A stretch of 64,000 nucleotides of DNA from assembly GCA_905183005.1 (NCBI GenBank), contig CAJJDO010000013.1, positions 485,728 through 549,727 of the forward strand, read 5' to 3'. This document shows positions 50,051-62,304 of the stretch, one piece after another. Every line of letters starts with the position of its first letter. The stretch's first letter is position 1. The DNA comes from Paramecium pentaurelia (Eukaryota > Ciliophora > Oligohymenophorea > Peniculida > Parameciidae). The translations under genes and the position numbers were made by a program. Below the pieces are notes generated by a model that worked only from the letters and a program-made list of their open reading frames with translations, ran no database searches and was not told the origin of the DNA.

Positions 50051-51943
50051 ATGAATTTATTTAAAATTATTTTTAAAAATTTTACAATGAAACAAGCCAA
50101 ACAATAAGGATAAGCACAATATGATGTATTGAAAGGAGCAATCAAAGGTAGTTATCTTTTATATTTCTTCAATTAGGATAGGTATGTACTAGATTTCCAC
50201 CTGAACCATCTGGTTATTTACATATTGGTCATATAAAAGCATCTGTATTGAATTATAGATATTCCAAAATGTATGAAGGCAAAATGTTAGTACGTTTTGA
50301 TGATACAAATCCATCAAAAGAGAAGGCTGAATACTAAGATGCCATTTTAGAAGATTTGAAAACTCTTTAAATAGAGTGGGCAAACTTATCACACTCAAGT
50401 GATTACTTCGACCTTGCAGAAGAAAAAGCAAGATTTTTAATTAAAAAAGGATTGGCCTATTGTGATAACACAGATAAAGAAACTATGAAGAAAGAAAGAT
50501 TTGATGGTATTGAGAGTGTTAATAGAAATAAATCTGTGGAAGAGAATCTTGAGAATTTTGATTTAATGTTAAATGGAAAAACATTTGATTATTGTTTAAG
50601 AGCAAAAATTGATATGAAGGCTAAAAATAAATGTATGAGAGATCCAGTACTCTATAGAACAAACTAAACACCACATCATAGAACAGGTACTAAATATAAG
50701 GCATACCCAACTTATGATTTTGTTTGTCCAATTTTAGATAGTGTTGAAGGAGTTACACATGCTATGAGAACTAACGAATATTCAGATAGAATAGAATAAT
50801 ATTAATGGGTATAAAAGGCATTAGAATTAAGACCAGTTGAAATTTATGAATTTTCAAGATTGAATTTTGTTAATACTTGTTTGAGCAAGAGAAAACTTTA
50901 AGAATTTGTAGATTAAAAGGTTGTAGAAGGATGGTAAGATCCTCGTTTTCCAACTCTTAGAGGTATCATTAGAAGAGGAATTACAGTTGAAACATTACAT
51001 GATTTTATGTTAGAATAAGGACCATCAAAAAATGCTAATCTTTAAACTTGGGATAAGCTTTGGGCTATCAATTTTACAAAGATAGATCCTATTGCTCCAA
51101 GATATACAGCTGTAGGAAAGGAAGGAATTTCAATTTTGACAATTTCAAATTATCAAGATTAAGGTGTTAATGTAGTTACAGTTCCATAACATCCTAAAAA
51201 TAATGAATTAGGCACAAGACCTTTATTCAGAAGTAGCCAATTGTACTTAGAAGCATAGGATGCTAAAGATATTAAAGTTGATGAGAAAATAACATTAATG
51301 AAGTGGGGTAATGTTAAAATAACAGAAAAAAAGGAAGTTGATGGATAAATCTTATTGACTGGTGAAAACTTACCAGATGATAAAGATTTCAAAACAACCA
51401 ATAAATATACTTGGCTTGCTAAAGATACTCCAATTGTAAATGTAGATTTGGTTGAATATGATCATCTTATTAAAGTTAAAACAATTGAAGAACATCATAA
51501 ATTTGAGGATTATTATAATCCAAATAGTAAATATGTTACAGAAGCATTAGCCGATGCTGGAATTAAGACACTTTAAGTTGGTAAATATATTTATTAAAAA
51601 TTATTTAGGATCCGTATTATAATTTGAGAGAAGAGGCTTTTTCAGAATAGATAAAATTATTGGAGATAAATATGAATTGATTTATATTCCTGATGGTAAA
51701 ACTAAAGCAGCCAGTATATAAACCAAATTAGATTTGAAATCTGTTCAAACTGGAACTGTGGATGAATAAAAGAAAGAATAATAATAAGAATAATAATAAG
51801 AATAATAACCAAAATAATAATAATAATAGGAATAACCAAATCCAGAAAGCAAAAAATAATAAAAAAAATTAGAAGCTGAGAAGAAAAAAGCTGAAAAAAA
51901 GGCTGAGAGACAAGCAGCACAATAAGCAGATAAAAAAGAGTGA
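50051..51943 (+). CDS. GLURS: Glutamyl-tRNA synthetase, cytosolic type
   Basis: Charges tRNA-Glu. Class I signature RFPPEPSGYLHIGHIKAS, VRFDDTNPSKE, and LSKRKL in place of KMSKS, which is the eukaryotic GluRS form. YPTYDFVCPILDSVEGVTHA and the beta-barrel anticodon domain (VNVVTVPQHPKNNELG) follow. 611 residues after introns 50148-50176 and 51581-51608. It lacks the N-terminal GST-like domain of yeast and animal enzymes. The C-terminus is a poly-Gln/Glu stretch then KKAEKKAERQAAQQ, a lysine-rich tail of the kind that binds RNA non-specifically. Two starts are possible: ATG 50051 adds MNLFKIIFKNFT, which could be a weak mitochondrial signal; ATG 50087 gives MKQAKQQGQAQY. Confidence 0.93.
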
Positions 51944-51996
51944 AATAATATCAATATATTATTATTTACATAAAAGTATTTAGATCTATATTTAAC

Positions 51997-54561
51997 TCAA
52001 TTTGGATGTATAACATATAATAAATCATAATCTGTTCTATTACCAAATTTCATCTTTACATACTTATTTTCTTTCCAAATATCCATTTAATTAGTGTATA
52101 ATTTACTAAAAGGATTACCACTTATTCCTGTATCAATTACAAAGAAATTAGATTCTTCAGGATCCATTGATATAATTTATTTATAATTGGATCCAGTTTT
52201 ACCATTAAATGATCCATCTAAATCATAAGATGACACTGCAACTGATCTTCTGTTTGAGTGAAAAGGTATCTTTCTTTCAAAAATGAATGCAAAAGGTGTT
52301 TTCGAAAATGCATGAGGAAACACTTAATTATGTAATGATCCCCATTTCCAATCCGTTGTTTAATTTCCATATTTATCATGTATATATTATTTAGCTTCCC
52401 TTAAAGATTCAATTAAATTTTAAGCACATTTATCTTGAACTGAACCATTACAATATGGTTAATTAAGAATTTAATCATTAGGTTATGCATTATTCATCTC
52501 TATTAAATTTTTAAAGTGAAATGAATCAAACATGTAAAAATTATTCCATTGTTTAATTACAGCTTCATCTAATTGAGAGTGAAATTTAAATGAATAAAAA
52601 TATTCAAATACTCCATATAATAAAGCACCTGAAGAGTCTGAGTCCCATTTACAATTCCAATTTTCTAAAAATACAATTTCATTTATTAATTCCTTCTATT
52701 TATCATATTTCTTAAGCAACTAAATTAATTCATCTTTAGTATTACAAGCATAACTATCATAAGTGTCCGACTATAATTTTATGTGATCTAAAATGGAAAA
52801 TTTCTATCCTTTATTGATCATTTAATTGATTAAATCATTTATTCTTCTTCCTCTACTTGTAGGTTATGAGTTCCAACTTAATTCATTTTCTGGTATAAAT
52901 TTATTATTTGCAACAACAATATATCCTTTTTCAGGATCAATTATCATAGGAATTTCTGAATATGGTACATATCTAATCCATTCTTTATTATTTTTTTTAA
53001 CATAGCCATTTTCTTCTGGATGTCCTTCTTTTATAACTAATCTTCCTGTTGATAAATAACCAATATGGTTATCATGACTAATGAATACCATTCCATTATT
53101 AGGATAACAAATATGTTTCAAATGTTCCATACTTTATTTTAAATCCTTTCCTTAAGCAAATTTAATAAATCCATCAAAGGATTCATAATCATCTATATGA
53201 ACTATAGATTATAATGAATAAAAATGTCCTTTATGATCTCTTAATTTATTATTCTCAAGATAGTATTACATAATTGGACCATGATGAGTATGGAATATAG
53301 TAATAGATTAATCTTCTTGACCTTTAATTTTAATAATTTCTACTGTTTTATTACAAGGAATCCATTCATCATTGAATTTATAGAATAACTATTCACCTTC
53401 TTTAATTATTATCTCTTCCTCATAAATGTCACCTCCATCAGAATATAATGTAGTCAATCCCCAACCTAAATACTTGCTTCTTCCACTCATACTAATTGGT
53501 AATCCAGGTAATGTTCCACCTATAATATAATTATATTCTTGATTTTCCATCTGAAAATATATTTCAGCTTAATACCATTAAGATGGAATATTATTATCTA
53601 AATGTGGATCATTAGCTAAATGAGGTTTTCCACTTTTGGTATGATTTCCACTAATAACCCAAGCATTAGATGCTTTAAGAGTTGGGAATATATAATTGGA
53701 GTAATATTCTGGTATTGATTATAAAATTTCTGTTAAATTGTATTTTTTTGTTTTTATATTTTAACTATCATTAGTATAATTGGAACTCTATTAAAATTTT
53801 TAATTGTATGACACATTATGTGTTTGAATAAATTAAATCCATTCATTTTCTTAAACTTCTGTAACATTTGAATCAAATTAATTATGAGGTCCAACTGAAC
53901 CTAATATATTTGCCAATTCTCTTCCATATAATTCATCAAACTTTGATCTCATAAATTCATGAAACATATCATTAACATTCAATAATGACATTAATTTAAT
54001 GAATGCTACGGTGTCAAATATTTGCCAATCTTAAAATTATAATCCTAATATTTTAAATTCTATTGGTAGTATTTATAATGATTTCACTCCATCATTTATT
54101 CCATCTGCATAAGATTGTAAATGAATTCTTGCTTCTTCACTTAATTTTTCTACTATCCTTTTACATGATTCAAGATATCCTAAATTTCTAATATACTTGT
54201 CTATATTCAAAATTTCTTAACGATAACCAAAAATTTCACTTAATCTACCTTATGAAGACATTCTAATTTATTCAAATTTATAGATTACCTTCTTAAATGT
54301 AATTACCATAATCTATCTTAAGCATGTACAAATCCTAATCCATAATATCCTTCTTTTAAAGTTTTTGCATGAATATGGGGGATACCAAATGTTTTATCTC
54401 TAAATATCCTATAATTATTTAACTTCTATTTATTACTTAACATCATTATCTATATGTTTGGATGACCATTCTCCTTGATATTCTGGGATACTTTGATAAA
54501 TGAAAACAAAAGAAGATAGAATCACAATGATAATTGTAGAAATTATGATTTTCCCAAACAT
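51997..54561 (-). CDS. Penicillin acylase-family (S45) Ntn hydrolase
   Basis: About 840 residues. A signal anchor or signal peptide begins it (IIISTIIIVILSSFVFIYQS). Then come FGIPHIHAKT, LGFVHAQDRLWQLQ (the alpha-chain entry), and ASNAWVISGNHTKSGKPHLA followed by NDPHLDNNIPS: the Ser-Asn-Ala-Trp block is where S45 enzymes cleave themselves, exposing the N-terminal nucleophile Ser. Later SMSGRSKYLGWGLTTLYSD and a conserved DWKWGSLHNQVFPH block complete the beta chain. The family hydrolyses amides such as acyl-homoserine lactones or penicillins; the ciliate substrate is unknown. The join between the signal region and FRDKTFGIP needs a small intron I could not fix, so the start is provisional. 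It lies 9 bases from the stop of the next upstream gene. Confidence 0.88.
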
Positions 54562-54570
54562 TATAATTAA

Positions 54571-55315
54571 TCATTAATTTACATATACAGGAATGTGGCG
54601 TTCTGAAAATTTTTTTGCTTTAACTTTGATGTTCTCAACAATTAGTGGTTGGATGTCTCTACTATTGATAGGTTCATCATTTGATTTGAATTATGGTAAA
54701 ATTGCTAATATGATGGATCCATTTTAATAATGGGAAGATACTTCCCTAATTTAAACTCTTGTAAAAAAAGCAGTTCCTTTGATAAGAGGAACACACAAAT
54801 GACCTTTCAATATCTATTCTCCTTTATTATTAATTTTGATTTCCTTTGGATATTGTTCTTATGAATATATCGCAACGACAAGCTCAATTTTATTAGGGTT
54901 TTTAACAAGGTCCCCACTTTTATTTTTCAATTCAACTCTTAATTGGAAAATACGATCTCGATAAAGTGGAGTTTCTATGGCATCTGCTAATATAAGTTTG
55001 TATTTATATTGTTTCTCCAGTAACTAATACTTTTAAAAAAATAAGAGTTACAGATCTTAAATTGAATTATATATGTAATTAAGAATGCGTGTACAACTCA
55101 TCATTTCTTTTAATTTGAATTTATGAACAGGAAAAATCTTGACGTCCTTAGACTAGTTTATTATTGATCGTTTGAAATTTTAGCAAATAATCTTAAAGTA
55201 GATTGTTAAATTTGTCTTAACTTGAACTCAATTGATCAAGCAATGTCTTATAGGCATCTACTTAATTGTCTAACAAATCAAAAAATTGTTATTATTAAGA
55301 TAAGATGTTCTGCAT
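54571..55315 (-). CDS. Hypothetical protein: coiled coil plus beta-rich domain
   Basis: A 28-nt intron leaves 239 codons, 238 residues. The first 80 residues are a helical coiled-coil type (MQNILSQQQQFFDLLDNQ, SSSQDKFNNLLQDYLLKF). After that a domain of about 130 residues has alternating beta pattern: RDRIFQLRVELKNKSGDLV, NKIELVVAIYSQE, KGHLCVPLIKGTAFF and NGSIILAILPQF, then IQPLIVENIKVKAKK. The layout recalls immunoglobulin-like folds such as those in STAT or Rel proteins, but I cannot assign a family. No signal or membrane segment. It sits tightly between two other minus-strand genes. Confidence 0.75.
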
Positions 55316-55395
55316 GACCTTTTGAGAGAAAATAATTTATATATTTATATAATGAATATTAGTACAATCTAAATGCAAATATAAATATCCTTTTC

Positions 55396-56940
55396 TCAAT
55401 TTTATAAATCAAAAGCTTTAATCCATTTAGCCTAAATTTATTTGATATGAGGAGTGTAAGAGTCTTAATTTGGTGATTGGAATCCATTAAGAGGAGAATC
55501 TAAATAAAGATAAAAAAATACTTTCAATAGATTTTGTTCTTCCTGTAATGACTGGGGTTCTCATGATGATTTTAAGTAGATCATTCTTTTCTTAACTTTA
55601 GTCAACCTTCAAATCCTCAGTCTTGCATATATCATTTTCATCATTTGATCTTTTCAATCTTTCCATATCCAATCTAATATATTCTGCATTTAATTTGATA
55701 AGCATTTCACCCAAGTGTGGATCATCATCAGTATACATCTATGCAAACTCTTCTTCATAATAAGCACAAAAATATTCATGCTTCAATGCCTATTTAGAAG
55801 TAATTCTTAATTCTGGATCTGCCTAAAGCATCTTAATCAATAAACTTCTCTAATTATCTGACACTTAATTAAGTTTTTCTGTTTGAAAATCCACAATGGC
55901 TTCTCGATTCCTCCTTACAATAGTATTATAACTCTTTCCTTTGAATGCTGGTTGTCCTGTAATCAAGATGTATAAGATCACTCCTAACGAATACATATCA
56001 CAGACAGAACCATAAGATAATTAGTCATCCTTTAGATTTATAACTTCCGGAGCTACAAATCCAGGAGTTCCACACTTTGTATAAAGAAATGGCTTTTAAT
56101 CAATTTTTGTTGCTAATCCGAAATCAGCTATCACAACAGAATCGTAATTACTAATCTATATTAACATTATCATACTCTGGCTCTTTGAATAAAATATTTT
56201 CTAGTTTAAGATCTCTATGCATTATTCCCATACTATGTATATAATTCAATCCTTCTAATAACCCTTTCATAATTGAATGTATTTGTTAAGCACTAAAGGA
56301 TTTTTTCATCTTGAATAATCCATATAATTGATCTCCTTCTAGTAATTCCAGACACATATAGATAGAATTTTAGGTTTCATAAACTTCATACAACTTCATT
56401 AAGTTTGGATGATCTAGAATTCTCATTATTTGAATTTCATTAATTAACCCATCCTAACTTGTTTATTTTCATGCTTACCTTTCCATTCTCTTCCTTATAA
56501 ACTGCATTCTTACAGAACGCCTTCACAGCCATCTTTGTTCCATCTTCTATTCTCTATGCCAAATACACTGAAGCAAAGCTACCTTTCCCTATTTTTTTGT
56601 ACACCTTAAAATACTAATGAAATCCTGTTTAATTCATTTTCTTTCCTAAAAACTGTCTCAATTACTCCAAATCACTCACTGATCCCCTAAATTCACTCCA
56701 CTTTTCAACACTTTCCCTAATAAATCTTATAGCAAGTATTTCTCCCAGAGATACAACATTCTCGCCTTTCTTTTCAGAAAGTGACGGGTTTATTAATAAA
56801 GGTGGAGTTCTTAAAACTTGAAACTTATATTCAAAATTTATAGGTAAATATTTGTAAGGTTTCGTTTAATCGGCATCCTAATTATATAAAAGTTTTTGTT
56901 ACTTTAAATAACATTATAAAGCATTCCGTACATTGTACAT
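55396..56940 (-). CDS. Ser/Thr protein kinase, CAMK-like
   Basis: 490 residues after three introns (25, 25 and 22 nt). A non-kinase N-terminal region of about 125 residues contains FIRESVEKWSEFRGSVSDLE. The kinase domain follows: KKIGKGSFASVYLAQ, MAVKAF (ATP Lys), GIMHRDLKLENILF, VIADFGLATK, KCGTPGFVAPEV and YSLGVILYILITGQPAFKG. All catalytic residues are present. DFGLA and the GTPGFVAPE loop fit calcium/calmodulin-type kinases. No EF hands follow; the C-terminal tail of about 100 residues is charged and ends SYTPHIKQIQAKWIKAFDLQ. The start ATG 56940 (MYNVRNALQCYLK) is the first in frame. Confidence 0.9.
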
Positions 56941-57154
56941 AGACAAAATGAGTATTCTTACCGGATTTTAAGAGCTTTAGACGCAATACATTAGTATAGT
57001 TAGAAAAGTTTTAGTCTACTTTGTTCCAAATTCTTTAATTATACATATTATTTATGGATCTGATGCATTAGGGTATAAATATACTTTATATGATATCAAA
57101 AAACAAATTAAAGATTTTTGATAAAAATTGATCATATATATGAATGATTTAATA

Positions 57155-58686
57155 TCATCTGAAACCTGGTCTAAATCCTGATCCAATTTGGCTATTTCCT
57201 AATTGAACCATTTCGGTTTTTTATACAAGAGGAACTTCATCTATTTAATTTGCAAAAACAATGGCTTCACCCAAACCTAAAGATAATTTTAATTTAATTA
57301 CAATGTGCCTTATCAATACCAACACTTTCAGTTTCTGAATCTATTCTAAGTACTCCGAATCCCTTTAAAATAAGCAATGTAATCAAGACGAAAAAGGCAA
57401 CCCATACAAATATGATCAATAATCCCAACAATTACATTCCTAATAATTTAGCACCGAATCCATAAAAAACACCTGCTTTGGTGTCAAAGAATGCTGACAA
57501 AAAGATTCCCAAAAATCCATTACCCTATTCAATAAATATAAGATCATACCAAAAACACAGGTACAACCTCAACAGGATCATCAATATGTACTTTTGGAAT
57601 TACTTTTGCCAAAACACTATAAAAAACTGCAGCCAAAAGACCATAAATGAATGCAGTCCATGGTTTCATATCATCAGTAGCAGCACTTACAGCCACTAAA
57701 GCACTAATAATACCTCTAGATAAGGCAACTAAACTTGTAGTTTCATATTAAAAATATCTAATGATAAAAGCAAAGAATCCACCAGTAGCTCCAGCAATCA
57801 AAGTATTGACAGCAACTAATCCTTATGTGTATTTAGAATGAGCTCCTTATGCTACAATACCACCATTATAGAATAACCATCCAGCAAAGACTAAAATTGA
57901 TCCAAAAGCAATATAAATTGGAGAATGTCTTTAGAATTATAAAGTTGTATTTGGATCAAATCTGAATCTTCTTGGTTTCAATAATACTGTAACAACTAAT
58001 CCAGCAACACCTGCAGCAAAAAATACAACACCAGCTCCTGAGAAATCTTTATATCCCAAAGTTGTTAACCTATTTATTTTCTCATTTAATCAATACCATC
58101 CTTATCCTAAAGTCCAATGTGCTAATCCAGCATAGATGAATCCTGCATATACTATAGCTAATATTGACCATGCTAAGAATGTCATTCTTTCTGCAGCTGC
58201 TCCAGATAATACTGATACAGCAATTGCTGCACCTGATGCTCTGAAAACTAAACATAAATTTGAATATTAACAGAAATACCAAAGTTTGTATAATCATTTC
58301 CGTATTGATTTGCTTCCCAATTTGATCCTCCTAATTTTGTACCTCCCATAAAGTTTGTTTAGAAATCATATCCAAATGAGAATCCATATCCAAACTATAT
58401 TTATTTAACTTTATTTCTTACCAACCACCATATTAAAATAGTCAAAAATAAACCCAATATGACTTTTATCACTATTGATTAAGAATTCTTATATCTCACA
58501 GATCCTGCTTCAATAAATGCAAATCCCACTTATGTCAACACTATAATGAACCCTGAAATTAGAACCCAATCATAATCAATATTGGATGCTTAAGGTGCTG
58601 GAATATTGGCTATAGCAGGAGCTACTGTTAATTAAAGATACATAATTACCTGCATCTCCTTATTAATGTCTAAAAAGATGACCCAT
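57155..58686 (-). CDS. AMT: Ammonium transporter (Amt/MEP/Rh superfamily)
   Basis: 456 residues after six introns of 25-32 nt. Eleven-helix Amt fold: WVLISGFIIVLTQVGFAFIE opens TM1, then FRASGAAIAVSVLSGAAAER, AHWTLGQGWL, YKDFSGAGVVFFAAGVAGL (the Amt signature D-F-x-G-x-x-V-x), LVFAGWLFYNGG, and STLIAGATGG-like helices. It moves ammonium or ammonia across membranes. Compared with bacterial Amt, the His of the usual FSGG-VVH is Phe (VVFF), the same position that varies between Amt subfamilies. A C-terminal tail ends GNSQIGSGFRPGFR. The first exon is short (MGHLFRHQQGDA). Confidence 0.92.
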
Positions 58687-59228
58687 ATCTTCGGTTATTT
58701 AAATTATTTAAAATAAATTTATTTGATAACTAACTAATGCAGACCCTTTATATTATTAATATAATTGAATTTTCAATTCACTTGATATTAATTATTATCT
58801 TTTTTCAAAAGATATAGAATTGAACTTATAATTTCTTAATATTGCAATAATTTAATAAAAAATATCATGATTTAATCACAATCTAATTATTTATTCATTA
58901 TCAAAATGACAGAAAATTAAATTGTTAAATTTTATTTATGTTTTTGATAAATTTAATTAGTAACAAATTATAACAAAATTAATAATGCTACAAATACAAA
59001 AAATAATGCGGGAAATCATTTTGACATTATCTAACAACTATTTAAACTAAACATGAAAAAAATTCATGTAAAAACTTAAATAATTTAAAGACAACAATTC
59101 AAATCAAAGCTATCTTTAAAAAGCGGGGCATTTTATTAGATTATTTACTCTAAATGCGGGTAATAATTGTTTGGTATTTTATATATAAAAATTTGAATTT
59201 AAATTCAGAGGGAAAATTCATATAACAT
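58687..59228. promoter_or_regulatory. Divergent spacer with three GCGGG elements
   Basis: About 540 bases between the starts of Amt and the CXC gene. In otherwise G+C-poor DNA three GCGGG words stand out at 59008, 59123 and 59156. The first, GCGGGAAA (59008-59015), is the reverse complement of TTTCCCGC, the E2F/DP consensus of other eukaryotes. The rest of the spacer is AT-rich with nothing else recognised. Confidence 0.4.
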
Positions 59229-60278
59229 ATGAGCTCAGAATTTATATAAGATGGAACTCCATTTACAAAATTGTTTTAAAGATTAGAAAAAATTCATAAA
59301 TCTCCAGTTTTTAATGCCGATTGTATTCACAACCAAGATGAAATATATATAAAAGACTAGTCCCCTGAATAAGTATGTAAGAAATTAGAGTTTACACCAT
59401 GCTTAAAGTCTCCCAATTAGTACTCTATTTTCATAATCAATTCTAGATTTTAGCCTTATTCCCCATTAAATCATTAAACAACAAAAAAGGCTAATATCTT
59501 TGTTATATCACCAGCAAGATAAATAAATTTTGATCATACTAAGACAGAACAACGACTTGTCAATATTAGTTCACCACTTAGTTCTCTCAAAGTTCCAGAT
59601 GATCTATTATGTGATGAAGAAGAAATATTCTCTGATGATTAAGATATTCACTCATAATTTAGAAGTCCCCCTAAGTCTCCACATCGTAAATTAGAAAGAG
59701 CCACAAAATTGAAATTCATTAATTTTGTTACTCTCAAGAAACCTCTCAAATTTACAAGTGATTAAGCTAACAATAGAAAAAGAACCAGCTCCAAAAGAAG
59801 AAAACCTTAAACTGAATAGAAACCAAAAATTATAGTTTGTAATTGTAAAAAATCAAAATGTCTAAAATTGTACTGTGATTGTTTTGCTGCTGGAGTTCCA
59901 TGTGGTAAGGATTGTAATTGTTGTTCTTGTCATAATAATGATGATCATATAAAAGAAAGAGAAAATATAATTAAATAAATAATGGAAAGAAATCCACAAG
60001 CATTTAGACCAAAAGTTGAATCTAGAGTATTATAAATAATAAATTATTAGAGTAATTCTGAAGATGAAATTGAACAAAAGCCTAGACATTTTAAAGGGTG
60101 TAATTGCAAAAAATCTAATTGTTTAAAAAAATATTGTGAATGTTATTAAATGGGTGTCAAATGTTCTGAATTATGTAAATGTGATGATTGTAAAAATTGC
60201 GAAATGCCAGTAAAAAAAGAATCTAGAAAAAGAGTCAAACATACACATTCGAATTTTAAAAATACAGAAATGTATTGA
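59229..60278 (+). CDS. Tesmin/TSO1/LIN54-type CXC-domain protein
   Basis: 349 residues, single exon. Two cysteine-rich CXC repeats: VCNCKKSKCLKLYCDCFAAG continuing to CNCCSCHNN at about 200-238, and GCNCKKSNCLKKYCECYQMG continuing to CKCDDCKNC at about 290-330. The spacer between them contains ERNPQAFRPKV, the conserved RNPxAFxPK link of the family. Each repeat carries the DNA-contacting Tyr. LIN54/tesmin proteins bind CHR-type promoter elements in cell-cycle control (DREAM complex). The first 190 residues are Ser/Pro-rich with SPxK-like sites (KSPPSPH-type), possible CDK targets. Nuclear. Confidence 0.95.
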
Positions 60279-60390
60279 TTCTATTGCTTTTATTTTTGGT
60301 TTTTTCATATTCATTTTTAAAGACTTTTTCTTTATAAATATATTAAATTTCTAATTTTGAATTATTTATTTAATATTTAAATTATATATA

Positions 60391-62034
60391 TCAAAAATAT
60401 TTCCACATATTTTAGTAGGGATTTGAATATGGAAATTGATTCAAATAATAATTTTAAAATTATTAATTTACAAGTGGTACCTAGTTTTAATAAGACTGTA
60501 TTAAATAGGGATCTAAATGCAATTAGGGTTAATTAATATTAACAAATGGGACATATTATTATTATTAATAAACATTTTATTATATCTATTACTATTTGTT
60601 GTTTTAGTCTTCTTCCTTTTTTATTGAATTATCAAATTCAATTTTATGCAAATTAATATCATTCTATGTTTATAATGGTTAATTATTTTTTGTATCAGGT
60701 TATTATTCAATTTTGACCTTCTGTAATACATTATCTTCTAATTAGAGTATAGATTATGTTTTTATAAAATCAATATGTGAAGTCTAATTAATTTATTTCT
60801 AAGATTATTAGAAGAGTTCTTAATATTACAGATAAAGCTATTTCAAATCTTCTATCTCCCTTATATTATTAGGTAAATAACATTTCTGTGTATAAATTTC
60901 ATAGCAAGTATTTTCTAATGATTAAATTAGTTCAAAAGCCTTAATAATAATGAATTGTACCTTTTTTTAGATTGTATAATCTTCAATATTAATTGAAATT
61001 AATATCTTTATCTTCTTTTAATTCTCTAATTTATTGACAATATTGTTTAAATGATTTTAAATCTAAGTGACAATATTGTTTGATGAATAGAACATTTATT
61101 AATCAACAAATAATTTAACAAGACTGGAGAATCTTAATGCTAAAAATATAGGATGCTTAATTTTATTCCTAATATTTGAGGCGGTAAAATAATTAATAAA
61201 TCCTGTGATTGAGTTTTCTATTTTGATTATTTTTAAAGTCTTATTTTTTGTTTCCCTTTTTATTATTATTGAATCAAAGAACTGATAATGAAATAATTCT
61301 GTAAAAGAATTCTGAAGTACAGAAAAATTATGAAATCTAGCATATTTTCTAGAATCTACAAAGATTTCTGGGGATATGATTGAGTTAAGTACCATATTTT
61401 CTCCATTTACTGAGGAATAAAACAGTACAATTATCAAATGGAATTTTTTGTGCTAACATTACTATTTACATAAATACGTAGTTATTATATGACGTTGTTG
61501 TGAATTTTAGACATCTAAAGTTTGCTTGGAAGTCTATTATTTATTTTTTTGATTCTCCCTTAATACCTAAATTTTTATATTATTAAGGCTTTTCTAAAGC
61601 TTTAGCTACAAAAATTTAGACAAATAAAGCTCCTTTTTAGGATAAATTTTAGATTTGTTCATCCTAAAATAGGTTAGAATGTAGTTTACATTTATGATAT
61701 AATCAAATTCAGGCAAATTCCAGGATTTATGCCAACTCCAACCTGCTTCTACATCATAATTTAGTTATTTCTTAAATAAAATTTGAGGTCTGATTTCAAT
61801 TCTTTACTCTTTAAAATCAGCCTTTTTATAAGGCATAAGATCAATTTAAATATCATCATTCTCTTAATTGATCAATACACCAAACACAGGATTCCAATCA
61901 AATACATTCTACTAGATACTATTCATTATGCTGGAATGATAAGTTTTTAAATTTTAAGATTACAATAAACACAAATAAATATATGGTTTAGTATTAAGTA
62001 ATAAAGCTAAATGAGATTCTATTATCAAATTCAT
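60391..62034 (-). CDS. Hypothetical 547-residue protein
   Basis: An unbroken frame of 548 codons. Not recognised. The N-terminal 45 residues are hydrophobic/helical (NLIIESHLALLLNTKPYIYL). A Trp-rich part follows (FDWNPVFGVLINQEND, VEAGWSWHKSWNLPEFDY), then a basic linker near 155-200. A middle domain (MVLNSIISPEIFVDSRKYAR to FLALRFSSLVKLFVD) and a coiled region (EIEDLKQLYLQYQELFQQSQ) come next. The C-terminus is Gln/Asn/Pro-rich and disordered (YVPFVNINQPQLHLDPYLIQ). One short intron near 61,470 cannot be excluded, since sequence quality dips there. Convergent with the CXC gene, 112 bases apart. Confidence 0.65.
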
Positions 62035-62304
62035 TAATTTTTATTGAAGAACAAATTAATAAATAATATTTAATTAATTAACAACATTAGTAATTAAGAA
62101 ATTATAAATTCTTCTTTTAGCGATTTAAAAACTATATTATATTATTTGATATTAAAGATTATTTAGCTATAAACAAAATTATTCATCATTCTTTTATAAT
62201 CTTTTACTTCTATCAATTTTATTTATATATTAATTATTAAATATTTAAAGCAATTCTTGAATTCAATCGCATTTTTCTTATAAAAAAATAAAATATTTAT
62301 AAAT

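Noticed and set aside
54593..54804. Plus-strand frame starting MWRSENFFALTL with a hydrophobic segment
   Set aside because: It is the complement of the C-terminal exon of the minus-strand gene at 54571-55315, whose reading has the better composition and a validated intron.
61099..61437. A separate small gene beginning at the ATG at 61437
   Set aside because: The same frame is open upstream to 62034 with good Trp/Asp-rich protein sequence, so that ATG is internal.
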